Assembly: GCA_035651755.1 (NCBI GenBank)
Contig: DASRFA010000036.1
Location: forward strand, 1-64,000
Direction: 5' to 3'
Length of the DNA: 64,000 bases
Origin: DASRFA01 sp035651755
GTDB lineage: Bacteria > Desulfobacterota > Binatia > UBA12015
The position numbers were made by a program, and so were the translations under genes. Positions 33,174 through 41,735 of the stretch are shown one piece after another (position 1 is the stretch's first letter; every line of letters begins with the position of its first letter). The notes under the pieces were generated by a model that was not told the DNA's origin, did not search any database, and was given only the letters and a program-made list of their open reading frames with translations.

Positions 33174-34141
33174 GCGCGACCGCGGTCCCGAGGGAGCGCG
33201 AGCTCGGCCTCGCGCCGCCGCCGTCGCCGCGCCGCCACAAGCGGCCGATGGCGCCCGCCCGCGCCTGGATCGAGCACCAGGGCGTGCGCGCGCTGCTCGC
33301 GTGGCTCCAGAGCCAGCCGCTCGAGCGCGCGGCGCGCCGCATGGCCGCGATCGTCGGCCTGGCGTATCACACGGCGCCGCGGCTCCGGCAGATCGGCCTT
33401 TCGAATCTGCGGCATGCGTTTCCCGACCGCGACGAGGCGTGGCGCGTCCAGACGCTGCGCGAGTCGCTCCGGAACCTCGGCCGCATGGCCGCCGAGGTGG
33501 CGTGGTTCGAGGACCTCCGGCCGGGCAACGTGCGCGAGCGCGTGAGCTTCCGCTCCGACGAAGACGAGCGCCTGTGGCACGAGCGCACGGTCCACGGCGG
33601 CGCGGCGATCATCGCGACCGGTCACTTCGGGAACTGGGAGCTCTTCGCGCAGGCCGCGGGGCTCATGGGGACGCCGATCCACATCGTGCATCGCCCGCTC
33701 CGCAACCCCCGCCTCGACGACCTCCTGAACCAGGTGCGATCGCGCGCCGGCACCGACGTCGTGTACAAGCACGCCGCCGCGCGCGAGCTGCTCCGCCTCC
33801 TGCGAGGCGGCGCGCTGGTCGCGATCCCGATCGATCAGCACGCCGCCGGCGCGCAGGGAGCGCCCGTGCCGTTCTTCGGGCGGCCGGCCGCGACGACGCT
33901 CGGGCCCGCGCGCCTCGCGCAGCTCACGCGCTCGCCGTTGCAGGTAGCGGTTCTGGTGCGGCGCGGCGACTCCGTCGCGCACGACATCCTCGTGCGGCCG
34001 CCGATCGATCCGCCGCGGCCCGGTCGCGACCCTTCCGCGCTCGTGGCCGCGATGACGCGCGTCAACCACGAGTTCGAGGAGATCGTGCGCGAGTGGCCGG
34101 CGCAGTGGCTCTGGGTCCATCGCCGCTGGCGCGGAGATTGA
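33170..34141 (+). CDS. Lipid A biosynthesis acyltransferase family (LpxL/HtrB-like)
   Basis: 323 residues. The active-site motif HFGNWE (H-x4-E) in IIATGHFGNWELFAQAAG is diagnostic of the LpxL/HtrB family, which transfers an acyl chain onto lipid A precursors or related lipids at the inner membrane. The RPLRNPRLDD and FFGRPAATTLGPA blocks follow as usual. GTG 33170 overlaps the cytochrome gene; an internal ATG at 33248 would also give a near-full-length protein. The coupling to a diheme cytochrome is unexpected. Phosphatidylinositol-mannoside acyltransferases share the fold, but the Gram-negative setting favours lipid A-type substrates. Confidence 0.86.
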   Translation: MSATAVPRERELGLAPPPSPRRHKRPMAPARAWIEHQGVRALLAWLQSQPLERAARRMAAIVGLAYHTAPRLRQIGLSNLRHAFPDRDEAWRVQTLRESLRNLGRMAAEVAWFEDLRPGNVRERVSFRSDEDERLWHERTVHGGAAIIATGHFGNWELFAQAAGLMGTPIHIVHRPLRNPRLDDLLNQVRSRAGTDVVYKHAAARELLRLLRGGALVAIPIDQHAAGAQGAPVPFFGRPAATTLGPARLAQLTRSPLQVAVLVRRGDSVAHDILVRPPIDPPRPGRDPSALVAAMTRVNHEFEEIVREWPAQWLWVHRRWRGD

Positions 34142-34204
34142 CGCCGGAGCACCTTGCGGCGGCCGGGCGGGGGACGATATGACCCGCTCACCGGAGGCTC
34201 GGCC

Positions 34205-34825
34205 ATGGGCGACAAGCGGCGCGCGAGGAGACGCAAAGGTGGATCGGCACGCGCCGGCGCCGCGGGCGTCGGCTCGGGATCCGCGGGGACGCCCGCTCGG
34301 CCGGCGACGCGGAAGGCCGCTCCGCCCGCCGCACGCGGTCCGGCCGCCGCGCCGCGCACGCCGGCGTCGCCCGCCGGGGAGATCCGCGCGCTGCGCCGCG
34401 CGCTCGCCGACGCCGAGGCGCGCGCCGCGGAAGCGGACGCCCGGCACGCTCGTGCGCTCGCGCGCGCCGCGAGCCGACACGAGCGCGAGCGCGAGGCGCT
34501 CGAGGCGCAGCTCACGAAGCTCGTGCAGGAGATCGGGGCGGCGAAGCACATCGTCGAGAGCGCGCGCCGCAGCGAAGACGAGCTGCGGTCGCTCAGGGAC
34601 CGCGTGGCCGAGCTCGAGGCGCGCGAGACGGCGTGGCGCGACGAGCGCGCGCTGCTCGCGGCCGAGAACGATCGGCTGCGCGACCTCGCGGGCGACGCGC
34701 CCGCGGACGGCGCCGGCACGCGCGCGGACGCGCCGCCCGCCGCGCGCGCGGCTGCCCGCGGCGCGTCCGCGCGCGGCGGCGCGCCCACGGAGATGCGCGC
34801 GAGCGCCGCAGGGCGGCGCGAGTGA
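34205..34825 (+). CDS. Basic coiled-coil protein of unknown function
   Basis: 206 residues. The first ~70 are Arg/Lys/Ala/Pro-rich and probably disordered. Residues about 58-160 form a long alanine/arginine/glutamate heptad coiled coil with EIRALRRALADAEARAAEAD and later SEDELRSLRDRVAELEARET. The C-terminal ~40 residues are again low complexity. ATG 34205 has GGAGG 7 bp upstream. The GTGA overlap with the TetR gene suggests joint translation. The basic tail could bind DNA or RNA, but no family is recognised. Confidence 0.65.
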   Translation: MGDKRRARRRKGGSARAGAAGVGSGSAGTPARPATRKAAPPAARGPAAAPRTPASPAGEIRALRRALADAEARAAEADARHARALARAASRHEREREALEAQLTKLVQEIGAAKHIVESARRSEDELRSLRDRVAELEARETAWRDERALLAAENDRLRDLAGDAPADGAGTRADAPPAARAAARGASARGGAPTEMRASAAGRRE

Positions 34826-35457
34826 GGGCGTCGCTCGACAAGGTGCGAGAGTCGCCGCAGTCCACCAAGGCCCGCATCCTCCTCGCCGCCGAGGAGGTCT
34901 TCGCCGAGAAGGGGTTCGACGGCGCGTCGACGCGCGAGATCGCGGCGCGCGCGCGCGTCAACATCTCGAGCCTGCACTACCACTGGGAGTCGAAGGAGAC
35001 GCTCTACGTCGCGGTGTTCGAGCGCATCTACCAGCAGCTCTTCGACACCCTGCAGGACGACTTCGCGCAGCCCGCGAGCCGCGAAGACGCCCGCGCCGTC
35101 ATCGCGCGCGCGATGGGCCGGGCGTACGATTTCTTCGCGGACCACCCCACGGTCCCCCGGCTGCTCATGCGGCGGATCATGGACGCGGACGGCTTCGCCG
35201 GCGTCCCGGCGCGCGACGCGATGGGTCCTGCGTGGAAGGTTTTCGGGGAATGGACGCGCGGCTTCGTCGGCGGACGCATGTCGGAGCGCGACGTCGGATT
35301 CCTCATGCTGACGGTCCAGAGCGTGCTGCTCGTCGTCATGCTCGACAGCCCGCACGTCGCCGCGATCGTCGGCGGATCCGTCAAGCAGGCGGCCGTGCGG
35401 AATCGGCTCCGGACGCAGGTGATCGGCCTCGTCGAGACGCTGGTCGGCGTGCACTGA
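34822..35457 (+). CDS. TetR-family transcriptional regulator
   Basis: 211 residues. The N-terminal helix-turn-helix is textbook TetR (ILLAAEEVFAEKGFDGASTREIAARARVN then SLHYHWESKETLY). The C-terminal ligand-binding part contains FFADHPTVPRLLMRRIMD, typical of the CerR/YbiH-like group. GTG 34822 overlaps the coiled-coil gene. It probably controls the dehydrogenase that starts 15 bp downstream, or this short operon; no operator dyad was found upstream of 34205. Confidence 0.9.
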   Translation: MRASLDKVRESPQSTKARILLAAEEVFAEKGFDGASTREIAARARVNISSLHYHWESKETLYVAVFERIYQQLFDTLQDDFAQPASREDARAVIARAMGRAYDFFADHPTVPRLLMRRIMDADGFAGVPARDAMGPAWKVFGEWTRGFVGGRMSERDVGFLMLTVQSVLLVVMLDSPHVAAIVGGSVKQAAVRNRLRTQVIGLVETLVGVH

Positions 35458-35472
35458 ACGGAGGGCGTCTCG

Positions 35473-36486
35473 TTGAAAGCATTTCTCACCGCGTCGTTCG
35501 ACGCGCGCAGCCGCGCTCGCCTCGAGAAGCTCATGTCCGTGCACGTCGAGGACTGGCGCGAGACGAAGAAGATCTTCTTCGACGGCAACGAGTTCGCCCG
35601 CCGCATCCGCGAGGAGGGCTGCGACGTGGTGATCGTCGAGGCCGACCTCGTCCATAGCGAGGTCATCGAGGGCACCCAGCTCGCGATGATCGGCGCGTGC
35701 CGCGGCGATCCGGTGAACGTCGACGTCGCGCTCGCCACGCGCCGCGGCATCCCGGTCTTCCACACGCCGGCCCGGAACGCCGACGCGGTCGCCGACCTGA
35801 CGCTCGCCTTCATGCTGACGCTCGCGCGCCACGTCTACGACGCGATCTCGTTCGTGAAGGGCGAGAAGACGGCGTTCTCGGGCGCCGGCGACTTCCTCAA
35901 GATGTACGAGGCGATGACCGGCGTGGAGCTCTACGGGCGGACGGTCGGCATCGTGGGCTTCGGCGCGATCGGCCAGCGAGTCGCGCGCCGCGTCCTCGCC
36001 TTCGGCGCGCGCGCCGTGGCGTACGACCCGTACGTGCCGGACGGCGCCTTCTCGGCCCTCGGCGTCCAGCGCGCCGAGCTGCGCGACGTGCTCTCCGCCG
36101 GCGACTTCGTGACGATCCACGTGCCCGACGTCCCCGAGACGCGCGGCATGCTCGGCCCGGCCGAGATCGCGCTCATCAAGCCGGGCGCCTACTTCGTGAA
36201 CACGGCGCGCGCCGCCTCCGTCGACGAGGAGGCGCTCTACCAGGCGCTCGCGTCGGGCCGCATCCGCGCCGGCGCGTTCGACGTCATGTGGAACGAGCCC
36301 GTCCAGCCCGACGACCGCTTCGTCAAGCTGCCGAACGTCCTCGTGACGCCGCACATCGGCGGCGCGACCGTCGACGTCGTCGCGCACCAGGGCGAGATGA
36401 TCTGCGACTCGATCGAGGCCTGGCTGCACGGCGAGCGGCCGCCGTACATCGCCAACCCCGCCGTGTACGACTCGCGCAAGACCTGA
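35473..36486 (+). CDS. D-isomer-specific 2-hydroxyacid dehydrogenase
   Basis: 337 residues. NAD-binding domain with VGFGAIGQRVARRVLAFG, substrate Arg in ACRGDPVNVD and NTARAASVDEEAL, and the catalytic His in VTPHIGGAT. This is the SerA-like branch of the family, but it lacks the ACT domain, so 3-phosphoglycerate specificity is not implied. TTG 35473 is the start: it has GGAGGG 7 bp upstream and the protein begins MKAFLTASFD. It reads on from the TetR gene and may be its target. Confidence 0.88.
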   Translation: MKAFLTASFDARSRARLEKLMSVHVEDWRETKKIFFDGNEFARRIREEGCDVVIVEADLVHSEVIEGTQLAMIGACRGDPVNVDVALATRRGIPVFHTPARNADAVADLTLAFMLTLARHVYDAISFVKGEKTAFSGAGDFLKMYEAMTGVELYGRTVGIVGFGAIGQRVARRVLAFGARAVAYDPYVPDGAFSALGVQRAELRDVLSAGDFVTIHVPDVPETRGMLGPAEIALIKPGAYFVNTARAASVDEEALYQALASGRIRAGAFDVMWNEPVQPDDRFVKLPNVLVTPHIGGATVDVVAHQGEMICDSIEAWLHGERPPYIANPAVYDSRKT

Positions 36487-36565
36487 CGCGACCACGCCCC
36501 TGCGCCGCGCCACGCCGGTGCCGCGCGCGTTGCGTGGCTGCGCGAATCCGGGAGACTACCGTTCC

Positions 36566-39487
36566 ATGAGGATCGCGATGATCGCTTCCGAGGCGGCGCC
36601 CTTCGCCAAGACGGGCGGCCTCGGCGAGGTGATGGGGGCGCTGCCGGCGGCGCTCGCGAAGCTCGGCCACGAGGTGTCGCTCTTCCTGCCGCTCTACCGC
36701 GGCATGCGGGAGCGCTTCCGCCTCGTGCCGGACGCGTCGCCCGTCGCCGTCCGCATGCACGACGGGATGGAGGAGGCGCAGGTCCTGAGCGCGGTGCAGT
36801 CGCCGCCCGGCGTGGCGGTGTACGCGATCGGCGGCGACGCCTACTTCGATCGCGCGCACCTCTACGGCGAGCCGACCGGCGACTACGCCGACAACGCGCG
36901 CCGCTTCACGTTCTTCTGCCGCGCCGCGCTCGCCGCGATGCACCGCCTCGCGATCGATCCCGACGTCGTCCACTGCCACGACTGGCAGACGGCGCTCATC
37001 CCGGCGTACCTGCGGGCGGGGATCCTGAGCGGCGATCCGGCGGCGGTCGCCGTCAACCGGCTGAAGCGCGCGGCGGTCGTGTTCACGGTCCACAACCTGG
37101 GCTACCAGGGCATCTTTCCGCCCTCCGATTTCGCGGTGACGGGGCTCCCGCGGACGCTCTTCGCGATGGACGGCGTCGAGTTCCACGGCAAGCTGAACCT
37201 CGCGAAGGCGGGACTCCTGTGGGCCGACCATCTGAGCACGGTCAGCCCGCGCTACGCGCGCGAGATCCGTACGCCCGCTCAGGGGAACGGTCTCGAGGGG
37301 GTGCTCGCGCGCCGGAGCGCCGACCTGACCGGCATCCTGAACGGCGTCGACGCCGACGTCTGGGACCCCGCGCGCGACCCGCACCTGATCGCGCGCTACT
37401 CGCCCGACGACCTCGCCGGGAAGCGCCGCTGCAAGGCCGACCTCATCGTCGAGTGCGAGCTCGAGGCCGACCTCGACTCGCCGATCGCCGCGATGGTGTC
37501 GCGGCTGGTCGCGCAGAAGGGCTTCGACATCCTCCTACCCGCGATCGGCGACCTCGCCTCGCGCGGCGTGCGGGTGGTCGTGCTGGGGCAGGGCGAGCCG
37601 CGCCTCGAGGCGGCGCTGCGCGACGCGGCCGCGAGCCTGGGCGGTCGGGTCGCGTTCCGGGGCGAGTTCAACGAGACCCTCGCGCACAAGATCTTCGCGG
37701 GCTCCGACGTGCTGCTCATGCCGTCGCGCTACGAGCCGTGCGGGCTCAACCAGATGATCGGAATGCGCTACGGCACCGTCCCGGTCGTGCACGCGACGGG
37801 CGGCCTGATCGACACCGTCGTCGACATGGCGGTCGCCCCGCAGCAGGCGACCGGCTTCTGGTTCGAGGAGCACGCGACCGCGGCCTTGCTCGCGGCGTTC
37901 GACCGCGCGCTCGCCGTGTACCGGAACGACGAGGCGTGGCGCGCGCTCATGGGACGCGGCATGTCGCAGGACTTCTCGTGGTCGCGCTCGGCGGCGCGCT
38001 ACGCGCAGCTCTTCGCGCGCGTGCTGCGGCGCCGCCAGGCCGGGCAGCGAAGCGAGCCGACCATCAAGTTCGGGACGTCGGGGTGGCGCGGGATCCTGGC
38101 CGAGGACTTCACGATGTCGGGCGTCGCGGCGGTCGCGCAGGCGGTCGCGGAGCACCTGCTGGAGGACGGGTCGCGGCCCGGCCTCGTCCACCAGGGCGTC
38201 CTCGTCGCGCACGACACGCGCTTCTTCGGAAGGGAGTTCGCGGAGCGCGCGGCCGGCGTGCTCGCGGCGAACGACGTGCCCGTCCTCTGGACCGAGCACC
38301 CCTTCCCGACGCCCGCGGTCTCGTATGCCGTCACCCGTCGCGACCTCGCGGGCGCGCTGAACGTCACGGCCAGCCACAACCCCTACATGTGGAACGGCCT
38401 CAAGTTCTCGCCCTCGTGGGGCGGGCCGGCGCTCCCCGAGACGACCTCGGACATCGAGCGGCGCGCGAACGCCTGGATGGCGTCCGGGCGGGTGCCCGAA
38501 GCGCTCGCGCGCGAGGACGCGGAGCCGATCGGCGTATGGCGCGAGGCGGACTTCGGCGACCTCTACCGCTCGGGGCTCGCCGAGCACATCGACGTCGACA
38601 CGATCCGCGCGGCCCGCATGAAGATCGCGGTCGACGTCCTGTGGGGGACGGCGCGCGACTACCTCGATCGCCTGCTCGCCGAGTGGGGCGCGACCGGCGA
38701 CGTGCTGCACGCGGAGACCGATCCGACGTTCGGCGGCGGTCGGCCGGAGCCGTCGGAGCACGAGCTGCAGGAGCTGGTGGCGCGCGTTCGGGCCGGACAT
38801 CGGCTCGGCGTCGCGACCGACTGCGACGCCGATCGCTTCGGCATCGTCGACGACGACGGCGCGTTCATCTCGCCGAACCACGTGATCGCGCTGCTGCTCG
38901 ACTACCTGTGCGAGACGCGTCCGCACTTCACGCGCCGGGTCGGGCGGAGCGTCGCCACCACGCACCTGGTCGATGCGGTCGCGGCCGCGCGCGGGATCGA
39001 GGTCGTCGAGACGCCCGTCGGCTTCAAGTACCTCGGCGAGCTGATCGCGAAGAACGAGATCATGCTGGGCGGCGAGGAGTCGGGCGGGCTGTCGATCCAG
39101 GGGCACATTCCCGAGAAGGACGGCATCCTCGCGTGCCTGCTCGTGGTCGAGATGGCGGCGCGCCGCCGGACGCCGATCCGCGCGATGCTCGAGCGGCTCT
39201 TCGCCGAGGTCGGGATGCGCGTCCCGCTCCGGCGCGACCTCCACCTGTCGGCCGCGGCGCGCGCCGGCCTCGCCGATCGCGTCGCGCGCCCGCCGGACGC
39301 GATCGCGAGCTTCCCGATCGAGCGCGTGGTCGCGATCGACGGCACGAAGTTCATCTGCGAGGGCGACCGCTGGGTGCTGCTGCGCGCCTCGGGCACGGAG
39401 CCGGTCGTGCGCCTCTACGCGGAAGGCCGGAGCGAGCCCGAGACGAACGCGCTCCTCGACGACGCCGAGCGCATCTTCCTGCGATGA
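36566..39487 (+). CDS. Glycogen synthase-phosphoglucomutase fusion protein
   Basis: 973 residues in one uninterrupted frame. Residues 1 to about 490 are a complete GT5 glycogen/starch synthase: FAKTGGLGEV (ADP-glucose Lys), HDWQTALIP, KAGLLWADHLSTVS, and EPCGLNQMIGMRYGTVPVV with the catalytic Glu. After a short basic linker, residues about 498-973 are a complete alpha-phosphohexomutase: GTSGWRG (503-), phosphoserine loop TASHNP (Ser603), metal loop DCDADR (752-757, Cys where Gly is usual), GGEESGGLS and RASGTEPVVR. One chain thus links glucose-1-phosphate formation to chain elongation but skips the ADP-glucose pyrophosphorylase step. ATG 36566 matches the GT5 start. Confidence 0.93.
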   Translation: MRIAMIASEAAPFAKTGGLGEVMGALPAALAKLGHEVSLFLPLYRGMRERFRLVPDASPVAVRMHDGMEEAQVLSAVQSPPGVAVYAIGGDAYFDRAHLYGEPTGDYADNARRFTFFCRAALAAMHRLAIDPDVVHCHDWQTALIPAYLRAGILSGDPAAVAVNRLKRAAVVFTVHNLGYQGIFPPSDFAVTGLPRTLFAMDGVEFHGKLNLAKAGLLWADHLSTVSPRYAREIRTPAQGNGLEGVLARRSADLTGILNGVDADVWDPARDPHLIARYSPDDLAGKRRCKADLIVECELEADLDSPIAAMVSRLVAQKGFDILLPAIGDLASRGVRVVVLGQGEPRLEAALRDAAASLGGRVAFRGEFNETLAHKIFAGSDVLLMPSRYEPCGLNQMIGMRYGTVPVVHATGGLIDTVVDMAVAPQQATGFWFEEHATAALLAAFDRALAVYRNDEAWRALMGRGMSQDFSWSRSAARYAQLFARVLRRRQAGQRSEPTIKFGTSGWRGILAEDFTMSGVAAVAQAVAEHLLEDGSRPGLVHQGVLVAHDTRFFGREFAERAAGVLAANDVPVLWTEHPFPTPAVSYAVTRRDLAGALNVTASHNPYMWNGLKFSPSWGGPALPETTSDIERRANAWMASGRVPEALAREDAEPIGVWREADFGDLYRSGLAEHIDVDTIRAARMKIAVDVLWGTARDYLDRLLAEWGATGDVLHAETDPTFGGGRPEPSEHELQELVARVRAGHRLGVATDCDADRFGIVDDDGAFISPNHVIALLLDYLCETRPHFTRRVGRSVATTHLVDAVAAARGIEVVETPVGFKYLGELIAKNEIMLGGEESGGLSIQGHIPEKDGILACLLVVEMAARRRTPIRAMLERLFAEVGMRVPLRRDLHLSAAARAGLADRVARPPDAIASFPIERVVAIDGTKFICEGDRWVLLRASGTEPVVRLYAEGRSEPETNALLDDAERIFLR

Positions 39488-39849
39488 AGCGACCGGCCCG
39501 CTTGCCGGGCTCCGACCGGAACGACAAGTACGCGCGCATCTACGCCGTCGTGCGCCGGATCCCGAAGGGCCGGGTCGCGACGTACGGTCAGGTTGCTTCA
39601 CTCGCGGGCCTTCCGCGCCAGGCCCGGCTTGCCGGCTACGCCCTGCACGCGCTCGGCGACGGGCCGGTGCCGTGGCATCGGGTGGTGGGCGCAGGCGGGC
39701 TCCTCGCGCTCGGCCGGAAGCGGCCCGACGCGGCGGTGACGCAGCGGCTCCGCCTGGAGCACGAGGGCGTGCGGTTCGACGGCCGCGGCCGGGTCGACAT
39801 GCGCGCCTACGCCTGGAGCGGCGCGCGCGGGCGCGCGGCCGGCCGCTGA
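39484..39849 (+). CDS. atl: Alkyltransferase-like DNA damage protein (Atl)
   Basis: 121 residues. It is the MGMT/Ogt DNA-binding domain (IYAVVRRIPKGRVATYGQVA) but the alkyl-acceptor Cys of PCHRV is replaced by Trp: PWHRV at residues 63-67. That substitution defines Atl proteins, which bind O6-alkylguanine and hand the lesion to nucleotide excision repair. Typical length is about 100-110, so the last ~12 Arg/Ala-rich residues are extra. ATG 39484 overlaps the stop of the glycogen synthase fusion (ATGA), an apparently chance partnership. Confidence 0.92.
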   Translation: MKRPARLPGSDRNDKYARIYAVVRRIPKGRVATYGQVASLAGLPRQARLAGYALHALGDGPVPWHRVVGAGGLLALGRKRPDAAVTQRLRLEHEGVRFDGRGRVDMRAYAWSGARGRAAGR

Positions 39850-39926
39850 ATGCCGGCACCGCCGCGGCGCGCGCGGCGGAGCGGGGGGGCGGGCCGCCGT
39901 CGCGGCGCGATTTTTCCCGTCGCGAG

Positions 39927-39955
39927 TTGGACGACCGCCGCGCGCGGTCGTCCAA
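39927..39955. promoter_or_regulatory. 29-bp perfect dyad between atl and the ABC operon
   Basis: A 12-bp perfect inverted repeat with a 5-base centre: TTGGACGACCGC, CGCGC, GCGGTCGTCCAA. A T5 run lies 5' of it on the plus strand (39911-39915), the wrong side for a classical terminator of atl, and no T-run follows on either strand. It sits 70 bp before the first gene of the six-gene ABC operon, so an operator or structured leader is as likely as a terminator. Confidence 0.5.
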
Positions 39956-40024
39956 ACCGACGGGCCGACCGCGGCCTTGCCGACCGCCGCGCAACCGAAT
40001 AACGCTCCCCAGACCGCGCACTCC

Positions 40025-40990
40025 ATGATCGAGGTCTCGCACCTGACCAAGCAGTTCGGCGACTTCACGGCCGTCGACGACGTCTCGTTCGCCGTCGCGA
40101 CCGGGGAGTGCGTCGGCTTCCTGGGCCCGAACGGCGCCGGCAAGACGACGACCATGCGGACGATCGCGGGCATCTTTCCGCCGACCTCCGGAACGGTGAA
40201 GGTCGCGGGCCACGACGTCGCGCGCGAGCCCGACGCCGCGCGCCGGAAGCTCGGCTACTTCCCCGAGCACGCGCCCTACTACCCGGAGATGAGCGTCGAC
40301 GGGTACCTCGCATTCGTCGCGCGCGCGAAGCGGGTCGCGCGCAAGGCGCGGCACGAGCACGTCGAGCGCGTCGTGGGCGCGTGCGGGCTCGCGAGCGTGC
40401 GCCGGCGGCTCGTCGGCAAGCTCTCGAAGGGCTTCCGCCAGCGCGTCGGCCTCGCGCAGGCCCTCCTCGGCGATCCCGAGGTCCTGATCCTCGACGAGCC
40501 GACCTCGGGGCTCGATCCCGAGCAGGTGAGCGAGATCCGCGAGGTCGTGAAGAGCTTCCGCGGCCGGCGCACGATCCTCTTCTCGAGCCACATCCTCTCG
40601 GAGGTGAGCCAGGTCGCGCAGCGGGTCGTGATCATCCACCGCGGGAAGATCGTCGCCGAGGACGCGACCGAGGTGCTCGCGCGCCGGCTCGCCGGCGCGG
40701 TCACGCTCTGGCTCCGGATCGACGCGCCGCTCGGCGACGCGCGCGCGGCGATCGCGCTCGTGGACGGCGTGCGCGAGGTGGCGGAGCAGGGCGGCCGGCT
40801 CCGCGTCGCCGCCGGCGACGAGGCGACGGTGAGGCGCGTGTCGCAGCTCGTGTCGGCGCGCGGCTGGCCGCTCCTCGAGCTCGCGCAGGAGGCGCTCACG
40901 CTCGAGGAGATCTTCCTCCGCCTGGTGCGCGAGGAGTCCGACCGCCCGCGCGACGACGGGCGCGCGCTCGCGGCCGGCGCGGAGCGCTGA
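40025..40990 (+). CDS. ABC transporter ATPase (GldA/CcmA-like)
   Basis: 321 residues. Nucleotide-binding domain with Walker A GPNGAGKTTT, signature LSKGFRQRVGLAQALLG, Walker B LILDEPTSGLDPEQ and a C-terminal extension as in ABC-2-type exporters of the GldA group. ATG 40025 starts directly at MIEVSHLTKQFGD; the open frame upstream to 39977 is not conserved. First gene of a tight run with a permease and a GldG-like protein, 7 bp before the permease. It should energise export or envelope remodelling. Confidence 0.93.
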   Translation: MIEVSHLTKQFGDFTAVDDVSFAVATGECVGFLGPNGAGKTTTMRTIAGIFPPTSGTVKVAGHDVAREPDAARRKLGYFPEHAPYYPEMSVDGYLAFVARAKRVARKARHEHVERVVGACGLASVRRRLVGKLSKGFRQRVGLAQALLGDPEVLILDEPTSGLDPEQVSEIREVVKSFRGRRTILFSSHILSEVSQVAQRVVIIHRGKIVAEDATEVLARRLAGAVTLWLRIDAPLGDARAAIALVDGVREVAEQGGRLRVAAGDEATVRRVSQLVSARGWPLLELAQEALTLEEIFLRLVREESDRPRDDGRALAAGAER

Positions 40991-40997
40991 CCCGGCG

Positions 40998-41735
40998 ATG
41001 CTCGCGGTCGTCCAGAAGGAGCTCGTCACCTACTTCAGCTCGTTCCTCGCCTACGTGGTGATCGCGCTCTTCCTCGCGCTCTCGGGGTTCTACTTCTACA
41101 CGAACCTCGCCTTCTTCCTCCTGAACGGCGGCTTCGATCTCGTCCGCGGCCTCTGGCAGTACCAGTTCCACGACATGCTGCAGCGGAACATCTTCCTGCT
41201 GCCGCTCTTGACGATGCGGCTCTTCGCCGAGGAGCGCCGCCTCGGAACGCTCGAGCTGCTCTGGACGTATCCGCTCCGCGATCTCGACATCGTGCTCGGG
41301 AAGTACCTTGCGGCGCTGATCGTCTTCGCGCTGATGCTCGCGGCGAGCGCGATCTATCCGCTCCTCCTGCTCCCGTCGCACGTGGACATCGCGCCCGGGC
41401 CGCTGGTCGCCGGCTACCTCGGGCTCTTCCTGATCGGCGCCGCGTTCCTCGCGTGTGGAACGCTGATCTCGTCGCTCACCGACAGCCAGGTGCTCGCGGC
41501 GGCCGCCACCTACGCGATCCTGATCCTCTTCTGGGCGATGACGTGGAACGAGTTCGCGGTCGGGGCGCCGGTGCTCTGGATCCTCTCGAGCCTCTCGCTG
41601 TTCGATCGCTTCTACACGTTCGCGCGCGGCGGCATCGACACGCGCGACGTCTGCTTCCTCGTCCTCTTCAGCGCGGTCTTTCTCTCCTGGACGCTGCTCG
41701 CGCTCGGCTCGCGGCGCTGGCGGGGCGTCCGGTGA
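40998..41735 (+). CDS. ABC-2-type transporter permease (GldF-like)
   Basis: 245 residues with six predicted transmembrane helices (for example FLAYVVIALFLALSGFYFY and LAALIVFALMLAASAIYPLL). MRLFAEERRLGTLELLWTYP is the cytoplasmic coupling element characteristic of GldF and related ABC-2 permeases. It partners the ATPase just upstream, and its stop overlaps the GTG of the GldG-like gene. Gliding itself is not implied, since this transporter type is widespread. Confidence 0.9.
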   Translation: MLAVVQKELVTYFSSFLAYVVIALFLALSGFYFYTNLAFFLLNGGFDLVRGLWQYQFHDMLQRNIFLLPLLTMRLFAEERRLGTLELLWTYPLRDLDIVLGKYLAALIVFALMLAASAIYPLLLLPSHVDIAPGPLVAGYLGLFLIGAAFLACGTLISSLTDSQVLAAAATYAILILFWAMTWNEFAVGAPVLWILSSLSLFDRFYTFARGGIDTRDVCFLVLFSAVFLSWTLLALGSRRWRGVR

